Shown in pieces: positions 57,035 to 64,000 of a DNA stretch of 64,000 nucleotides (within the stretch, counting starts at the first letter, position 1; each line of letters opens with the position of its first letter). The translations under genes were made by a program, and so were the position numbers. The stretch is from Phocoena phocoena. Lineage: Eukaryota > Chordata > Mammalia > Artiodactyla > Phocoenidae. The stretch lies in the NCBI RefSeq assembly GCF_963924675.1, contig NC_089224.1, positions 69,363,464 to 69,427,463 of the forward strand. Direction: 5' to 3'. The notes beneath the pieces were generated by a model that saw only the letters and a list, made by a program, of their open reading frames with translations, had not been told where the DNA came from and did not search any database.

Positions 57035-60000
57035 ATGGGAATAGGAACATACATATCGATAATTACCTTACATGTAAATGGACTAAATGCTCCCACCAAA
57101 AGACACAGATTGGCTGAATGGATACAAAAACAAGACCCGTATATATGCTGTCTACAAGAGACCACTTCAGACCTAGAGACACATAGAGACTGAAAGTGAG
57201 GGGATGGAAAAAGATATTTCATGCAAATGGAAACCAAAAGAAAGCTGGAGTAGCAATTCTCATATCAGACAAAATAGACTTTAAAATAAAGACTATTAGA
57301 AGATACAAAGAAGGACACTACATAATGATCAAGGGATCGATCCAAGAAGAAGACATAACAATTGTAAATATTTATGCACCCAACATAGGAGCACCTCAAT
57401 ACATAAGGCAAATACTAACAGCCATAAAAGGGGAAATCGACAGTAACACATTCATAGTAGGGGACTTTAACACCCCACTTTCACCAGTGGACAGATCATC
57501 CAAAATGAAAATAAATAAGGAAACACCAGCTTTAAATGATACATTAAACAAGATGGACTTAATTGATACTTATAGGACATTCCATCCAAAAACAACAGAA
57601 TACACATTTTTCTCTAGTGCTCATGGAACATTCTCCAGGATAGATCATATCTTGGGTCAAAAATCAAGCCTTGGTAAATTTAAGAAAATTGAAATTGTAT
57701 CAAGTATCTTTTCTGACCACAACGCTATGAGACTAGATATCCATTACAGGAAAAGATCTGTAAAAAATACAAACACATGGAGGCTAAACAATACACTACT
57801 TAATACCGAAGTGATCACTGAAGAAATCAAAGAGAAAATCGAAAAATACCTGGAAACAAATGACAATGGAGACACGACGACCCAAAATCTGTGGGATGCA
57901 GCAAAAGCAGTGCTAAGAGGGAAGTTTATAGCAATACAATCCTACCTTAAGAAACAGGAAACATCTCGAATAAACAACCTAAACTTGCACCTAAAGCAAT
58001 TAGAGAAAGAAGAACAAAAAAACCCCAAAGTTAGCAGAAGGAAAGAAATCATAAAAATCACATCAGAAATAAATGAAAAGGAAATGAAGGAAACAATAGC
58101 AAAGATCAATAAAACTAAAAGCTGGTCCTTTGAGGAGATAAACAAAATTGATAAACCAGTAGCCAGACTCATCAGGAAAAAAAGGAGAAGACTCAAATCA
58201 ATAGAATTAGAAATGAAAAAGGAGAAGTAACAACTGACCCTGCAGAAATACAAAAGATCATGAGAGATTACTACAAGCAACTCTATGCCAATAAAATGGA
58301 CAACCTGGAAGAAATGGACAAATTCTTAGAAATGCACAACCTGCCAAGACTGAATCAGGAAGAAAAAGAAAATATGAACAGACCAATCACAAGCACTGAA
58401 ATTGGAACTGTGATTAAAAATCTTCCAACAAACAAAAGCCGAGGACCGGATGGCTTCACAGGCGAATTCTATCAAACATTTAGAGAAGAGCTAACACCTA
58501 TCTTTCTCAAACTCTTCCAAAATACAGCAGAGGGGGGAACACTCCCAAACTCATTCTATGAGGCCACCATCACCCTGATACCAAAACCAGACAGAGAGGT
58601 CACAAAAAAAGAAAACTACAGGCCAATATCACTGATGAACATAGATGTAAAAATCCTCAACAAAATACTAGCAAACAGAATCCAACAGCACATTAAACGG
58701 ATCATACACCATGATCAAGTGGGGTTTATTCCAGGAATGCAAGGATTCTTCAATATATGCAAATCAATCAACGTGATACACCATATTAACAAATTGATGG
58801 AGAAAAACCATATGATCATCTCAAAAGCAGAGAAAGCTTTTGAAAAAATTCAACACCCATTTATGATAAATACCCTGCAGAAGGTAGGCATAGAGGGAAC
58901 TTTCCTCAACATAGTAAAGGCCATATATGACAAACCCACAGCCAACATCGTTCTCAATGGTGAAAAACTGAAAGCATTTCCACTAAGATCAGGAGCAAGA
59001 CAAGGTTGCCCACTCTCACCACTCTTATTCAACATAGTTTTGGAAGTTTTAGCCACAGCAATCAAAGAAGAAAAGGAAACAAAAGGAATCCAAATCGGAA
59101 AAGAAGAAGTAAAGCTGTCACTGTTTGCAGATGACATGATACTATACATAGAGAATCCTAAAGATGCTACCAGAAAACTACTAGGGCTAATCAATGAAGT
59201 TGGTAAAGTAGCAGGATACAAAATTAATGCACAGAAATCTCTGGCATTCCTATACACTAATGATGAAAAATCTCAAAGTGAAATCAAGCAAACACTCCCA
59301 TTTACCACTGCAACAAAAGGAATAAAATATCTAGGAATAAACCTACCTTAGGAGACAAAAGACCTGTATGCAGAAAATTATAAGACACTGATGAAAGAAA
59401 TTAAGGATGATACAAATAGATGGAGAGATATACCATGTTCTTGGATTGGAAGAATCTACATTGTGAAAATGACTCTACTACCCAAAGCAATCTACAGATT
59501 CAATGCAATCCCTATCAAACTACCACTGGCATTTTTCACAGAACTAGAACAAAAAATTTCACAATTTGTATGGAAACACAAAAGACCCCGAATAGCCAAA
59601 GCAATCTTGAGAACGAAAAACGGAGCTGGAGGAATCAGGCTCCCTGACTTCAGACTATACTACAAAGCTACAGTAATCAAGATAGTATGGTACTGGCACA
59701 AAAACAGAAAGATCAATGGAACAGGATAGAAAGCCCAGAGATAAACCCATGCACATATGGTCACCTTATCTTTGATAAAGGAGGCAGTAATGTACAGTGG
59801 AGAAAGAACAGCCTCTTCAATAAGTGGTGCTGGGAAAACTGGACAGGTGCATGTAAAAGTATGAGATTAGATCACTCCCTAACACCATACACAAAAATAA
59901 GCTCAAAATGGATTAAAGACCTAAATGTAGGGCCAGAAACTATCAGACTCTTAGAGGAAAACATAGGCAGGGCACTCTATGACATAAATCACAGCAAGAT

Positions 60001-60600
60001 CCTTTTTGACCCACCTCCTAGAGAAACGGAAATAAAAACAAAAATAAACAAATGGGACCTAAGGAAACTTCAAAGCTTTTGCATAGCAAAGGAAACCATA
60101 AACGAGACCAAAAGACAACCCTCAGAATGGGAGAAAATATTTGCAAATGAAGCAACTGACAAATGATTAATCTCCAAAATTTATAAGCAGCTCATGCAGC
60201 TTAATAAGAAAAAAACAAAGAACCCAATCCAAAATGCTCAACTTCACTAACTGTTAGAGAAATGCAAATGAAAAGTACAATAAGATATCATCTCACACTG
60301 GTCAGAATGGCCATCATCAAAAAATCTAGAAACAATAAATGCTGGAGAGGGTGTGGAGAAAAGGGAACCCTCTTGCACTGTTGGTGGGAATGTAAATTGA
60401 TACAGACACTGTGGAGAAAAGTATGGAGGTTCCTTAAAAAACTACAAATAGAACTACCATATGACCCAACAATCCCACTACTGGGCATATCCCCTGAGAA
60501 AACCATAATTCAAAAAGAGTCATGTACCAAAATGTTCATTGCAGCTCTATTTACAATAGCCCAGAGATGGAAACAACATAAATGTCCATCATTGGATTAA
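57035..60600 (+). pseudogene. L1 ORF2 (copy 2), near full length but broken
   Basis: ATG at 57035. The endonuclease N-terminus reads TLHVNGLNAP, with His where the catalytic Asn is expected. A 1-base deletion near 57160 and an in-frame TAG at 57184-57186 interrupt it. 57196-58230 is open (344 codons) with VGDFNTPLS, FSRIDHILG and SDHNAMRL catalytic blocks. A frameshift near 58185 follows. 58260-59351 is open (RT) with FADD at 59124-59135, then TAG at 59349-59351. In the same frame it resumes to 59729, then a 4-base deletion near 59712. The cysteine motif [18 protein letters not shown] (60330-60390) is intact. About 75 bp are missing near 60230. Confidence 0.95.
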
Positions 60601-61134
60601 TGGATAAAGAAGATGTGGCACACATATACAATGGAATATTAGCCATAAAAAGAAACGAAATTGAGCTCTTTGTAATGAGGCGGATAGACCTAGAGTCTGT
60701 CATACAGAGTGAAGTAAGTCAGAAAGAGAGAGAAATACCGTATGCTAACACATATATATGGAATTTAAGGAAAAAAAGTGTCATGAAGAACCTAGGGGTA
60801 AGATGGGAATAAAGACACAGACCTACTAGAGAATGGACTTGAGGATTTCGGGAGGGGGAAGGGTAAGCTGGGAGAAAGTGAGAGAGTGGCATGGACATAT
60901 ATACACTACCAAATGTAAAATAGGTAGTGGAAAGCAGCCGCATAGCACAGGGAGATCAGCTCCGTGCTTTGTGATCGCCTGGAGAGGTGGGCCAGGGAGG
61001 GTGGGAGGGAGGGATTTGCAAGAGGGAAGAGATATGGGAACATATGTATATATATAACTGACTCATTTTGTTGTAAAGCAGAAAGTAACATACCATTGTA
61101 AAGCAATTATACTCCAATAAAGATGTTAAAAAAA
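60601..61134 (+). other. L1 3' UTR (copy 2)
   Basis: Follows the end of ORF2 and includes a G-rich segment (about 60840-61030; GGGAGGGTGGGAGGGAGGG near 60995), AATAAA at 61116-61121 and a short A tract. G-rich 3' UTRs are a general L1 feature. It matches 3995-4528 of copy 1. Confidence 0.85.
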
Positions 61135-61162
61135 TACAACTGCACATAACCACAGGAAGTGT
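61135..61162 (+). other. 28-bp candidate 3' transduction
   Basis: Non-L1 sequence between the first A tract (61128-61134) and an 18-base A tail (61163-61180). The candidate target repeat follows only after the second tail. Copy 1 has no counterpart. Confidence 0.7.
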
Positions 61163-61181
61163 AAAAAAAAAAAAAAAAAAC

Positions 61182-61191
61182 TAGAAAAGCA
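61182..61191. repeat. Candidate target-site duplication, right copy
   Basis: TAGAAAAGCA directly after the second poly(A) tract, which argues that the 28 bp between the two A tracts came in with the insertion. Confidence 0.7.
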
Positions 61192-61429
61192 AACTAGAAC
61201 AGATGTACTAATACACATAAAAAATAGGTAGGCAGGTATGAGTTAAGTGTATTAGAAATTACACTGTAAAAGTCTAAATTGTTCAGTTAAATGACAAGAT
61301 TAGCAGATTGGAAATAAAATAAAACTCAAATATATGCTATTTAAGCAAGACATTTAAAACAGAATAGTAGAAATTAAACGGATAGATATTTCTCATGATC
61401 CCCGGCAATCACTGATCACTTCTGTATCC

Positions 61430-63190
61430 CTAAAGATCTGACTTTTCTAGAATGCTATAATAATGGAATCACATTTTTGAAACTGACTTTTTACTCAGAA
61501 TAAAGATTTGAGATATATCCAAAGTCTTGCATATTTTAAAAGTTCATCCCTTTTTTTATTGAATAGTACTCCATTATATAGATAAACAAACCATAATTTG
61601 TTTTCTATTCATTCCTTGAAGGACATTTGAGTTGCTGATAGTTTTTCTCAATTATCAGTAGAGCCACTACGAATATTTGTGTTCAGGTTATTGCATAAAC
61701 ATAAGTTTTTATTTCTCTAGAGTAGATACTCAGGAGTGAGACCGCTGGGTCATACACGGAAATGTATGTTTAACATTCTCAGAAACTTCCAAGCCTTTTT
61801 GTATTCCCACCAGCAATGTTGTGAGAGTTCCGGTTGCTCTTAATACTAACCGGAACTTTGTTCCTTTGTTTGTTTAAGCTATTCAGATAGTTGTGTAGAG
61901 GAATCTAATCACAGTTTCATTTTGCATTTCCCTGATGACCATTAATGTTGAATATCTTTGTCATTCTCATATCTTCTTTGGTGAAGTGGCTGTTCCTGCC
62001 TTTTGTTAATTTTTAAACTGGATTGTGTTTTCTTATTTTTGAACTTTAAGTGTACTTTATTTACTCTGGATACCTGTTCTTCATGGATATGTAATATAAA
62101 AATATTTTCTCTCATTTTGTGGCTTGCCATTTCATTCTCTTAGCAACCTCTTCCATAGTGATTTTTTTCTGGTGAAGTCCAATTTATCATTTTTGTCTTT
62201 TATGAATTATGCTTTTGGTATTATGTCTAAGAACTCATCACCAAACCCAAGGTCACATAGATTTTCTCCCATGTCCCTTCTAAGTTTTATATTTTTATAT
62301 TTAGATACATGATTCATTTTGAGTTAATTTCTGTATAAGGTGTAAAATTTATAACAAGGTTCATTTCCTTAGCCTATGAATCTCTAGTTGTTTCTGTACA
62401 ACTTGCTGAAAAGATTAGCCTTTATTCATTGAATTGCTCTTGCACCTTTGTTAAAAATCAATTGGTCATATTTATGTGGATCTATTTCTAGATTCTCTGT
62501 TCTATTCCTTTATCTATGTGTCTGTTTCATCAATACCATACTGACTTAATTACTGTAGATTTATAGTAAGTCTTAAAATTGGCAGTGTAATTCCTCCAAA
62601 TTTATTCTTGTCTTTTGGAATTCTTTAAGCTATTCTAGTTCCTTTGCTTTTCCTTATAAATATTCGAGTTAGCTGGTTTATATCTGAAAAAAATCTTGCA
62701 TGGATTTTGATAGGAATTGCATTAAAATGTATAGAACAATGTGGAAAAAATTAGCATCTTTAATAAGTTGAGTCAATCAATGAAAATGGTAGGGCTGGTC
62801 ATGTATTTAGAACTTCATTTATTTCATTCATCACATTTTTTAGTTTTCAACATATAGATCCTACTCTTGGTTTGTTATATTTATAGCTAAGTATTTCAAT
62901 TTTTGGAGATTATTGTGTTTTTATGGTATTTTATGGATTTTCTTTTTTTAAAAACAGTTTGTATATTCTAAGTTTGCATAGCTAGTGCATAGAAATAAGA
63001 TTAGTTTTCCATGTGTTGACCTTGTAACTTAGGACCTTGCTAAACCCATTAGTTCTAAAATTGCTTATAGATTCTTGTGGGTTTTCTATTTAGATGATCG
63101 TGTTGTCTGTGGATAGGAGCAGTTTTATTTCTTTTTATCCACCCCCCCACCTGCAGTCTACATGCTTTTTATTTCTCTTTTTGTCTTATT
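61430..63190 (-). mobile_element. Ancient reverse L1 (ORF2 C-terminus to RT)
   Basis: Antisense, heavily diverged ORF2 from the C-terminal region at about 61430 up to the RT catalytic region near 63090-63190 (reversed Asp-Asp block near 63093-63110). Recognisable reversed blocks include GAATAGTACTCCATTATATA and TTGATAGGAATTGCATTAAA. No open frame. Its 5' part ends where the next element begins. Confidence 0.82.
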
Positions 63191-63234
63191 ACCCAAAGGC
63201 AAGAAATACATTTTATAAAACACTGTATTTGAAC

Positions 63235-64000
63235 TTTCATTTCCAGGACAAAATAGACTGAGTACACTTTTCCTTATTTCTCCTACTAGTACAACTAAAA
63301 TCTATGGACATTGTTAATATAAAACAAACTTAAGAAAACTCTGAAAGGTAGGGAGAAGGTAAACTAGTTAAGAACCTTGAAACCTGAAGAATGACCTGGC
63401 AGTGGATTTCCTGGGATTTTTTTGTCTAATATATCCAAGATTAGATGCTGGAAAAATTGGAAATCGGGAAACACAAAGAGCCACAGACAAACTTCAGGGA
63501 AAGCCTGCTCTCCTTAGCCAAAGGGCCAGGAAAAGGGAAAGGCTAACAAGATAGAAAATTTTTAGACAATTGCCCTACTCTTGGAAATACCATGGATTCT
63601 ACACCCACCCCCACAGCTAAGGCCAAGTGAGGAACCTAGATTTTTACCCTGTCCTGCTATAATATGGCATCCCTTTCCTTCCTTCAGAGTGATCATAAAA
63701 GGCCCAGTGGGGATGTAAGACTTTCATCCCAGCCTGGATGTAAGACACTACCTCTGCTGCCCCCCAACACAAACATGGTGGTGTCAGTTCTGATCATGTC
63801 AGGAACAGTAATGAAGTGCCCTCCCCAGCTAGGGTGGTGTAAGCAGAAGTTATATGGGGAGACTGAACTTCCACCTCTGCAACTCTTGCCCCAGCACACT
63901 CAAAGGAGGCTAAGTAAGGAACTTGAATATCCACCCCTCCTGTGATTGGGAAGGTTGCCCCACCCCTTTCTCTCAGTATTATAGTATCAGAAGGTGTCTG
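63235..64000 (+). mobile_element. Ancient forward L1 5' UTR, cut by window end
   Basis: Aligns by eye with 11450-12120: AAAACAAACTTAAGAAAACT vs a matching block near 11537, a TATATCCAAGATTAG block, and CTGCTCTCCTT. It is the leader of the same ancient L1 family. ORF1/ORF2 would lie beyond the window. Short frames here (63664-63945) are not proteins. Confidence 0.75.

Larger units (their letters stand above)
53947..61181 (+). mobile_element. Full-structure L1 (copy 2) with 3' transduction
   Basis: About 7.2 kb. The 5' terminus has the GGGGGCTTCCGGGAAAATGG-type opening followed by AAGAGTAAGACGCGGAGATC. Then 5' UTR (with two tandem duplications and one deletion), ORF1, ORF2, 3' UTR with AATAAA at 61116-61121, a first short A tract, 28 bp of non-L1 sequence, and a second A tail. 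The direct repeat TAGAAAAGCA at 53937-53946 and 61182-61191 fits a target duplication, with 5-6 unexplained bases before the 5' end. Both ORFs are broken. Among the youngest elements here. Confidence 0.95.

Noticed and set aside
57196..58230. Stand-alone endonuclease gene
   Set aside because: It starts at a GTG inside L1 ORF2 and is only the open part of a broken ORF2.

Overview
This window is mammalian nuclear DNA and almost certainly cetacean (whale or dolphin). Five tRNA-derived SINEs carry the GC-rich body and head typical of the cetacean CHR-1 group. One older SINE of the CHR-2 type and several L1 lineages match what is known from cetacean genomes. I see no functional protein-coding gene, no spliced gene I can recognise, no RNA gene and no CRISPR. 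All long reading frames are L1 ORF1 or ORF2 remnants. The window reads as LINE-rich intergenic or deep intronic DNA.

Layout. 1-4528: 3' part of a young L1 (copy 1) cut by the window start and lacking ORF1 plus the endonuclease. 5158-5552: MaLR-type LTR. 5659-9810: reverse L1 with both ends and target-site duplications but an internal ORF1-to-ORF2 deletion. 11450-14143: ancient forward L1. 14237-14449: SINE. 14466-19495: mostly single-copy DNA holding the best candidate conserved regulatory element (about 18180-18530). 19511-25000: SINE, LTR fragment and ancient reverse L1s, with a younger reverse L1 nested inside (21860-23133, perfect 18-bp target duplication). 25000-28000: unique DNA with a MIR. 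28015-31690: ancient forward L1/HAL1-like 5' halves with a nested CHR-2 SINE. 32265-35377: SINE, reverse L1s, and an L1 with a twin-priming 5' inversion that itself hosts a SINE. 36525-41600: old L1 copy 3 with ORF1 and ORF2 remains. 41600-53950: mostly unique, with three LTRs, MIR/L2 fragments, one SINE and microsatellites. 53947-61181: about 7.2 kb L1 copy 2, complete at both ends by structure, with tandem duplications in its 5' UTR and a short 3' transduction. 61430-64000: ancient reverse L1, then the 5' UTR of an ancient forward L1 running off the end.

Nothing here works as an operon or pathway. The biology is retrotransposition: L1 reverse transcriptase and endonuclease relics, SINEs that were mobilised by them, and insertion hallmarks (target duplications, poly(A) tails, 5' truncation, inversion, transduction). 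I did not find an undescribed molecular system. The points most worth checking are stop codons shared between separate L1 copies, the monomer-like promoter duplication in copy 2, the splice-like internal L1 deletion, and the motif-rich unique block near 18.3 kb. Repeat family names rest on recognition by eye; no database search was run.
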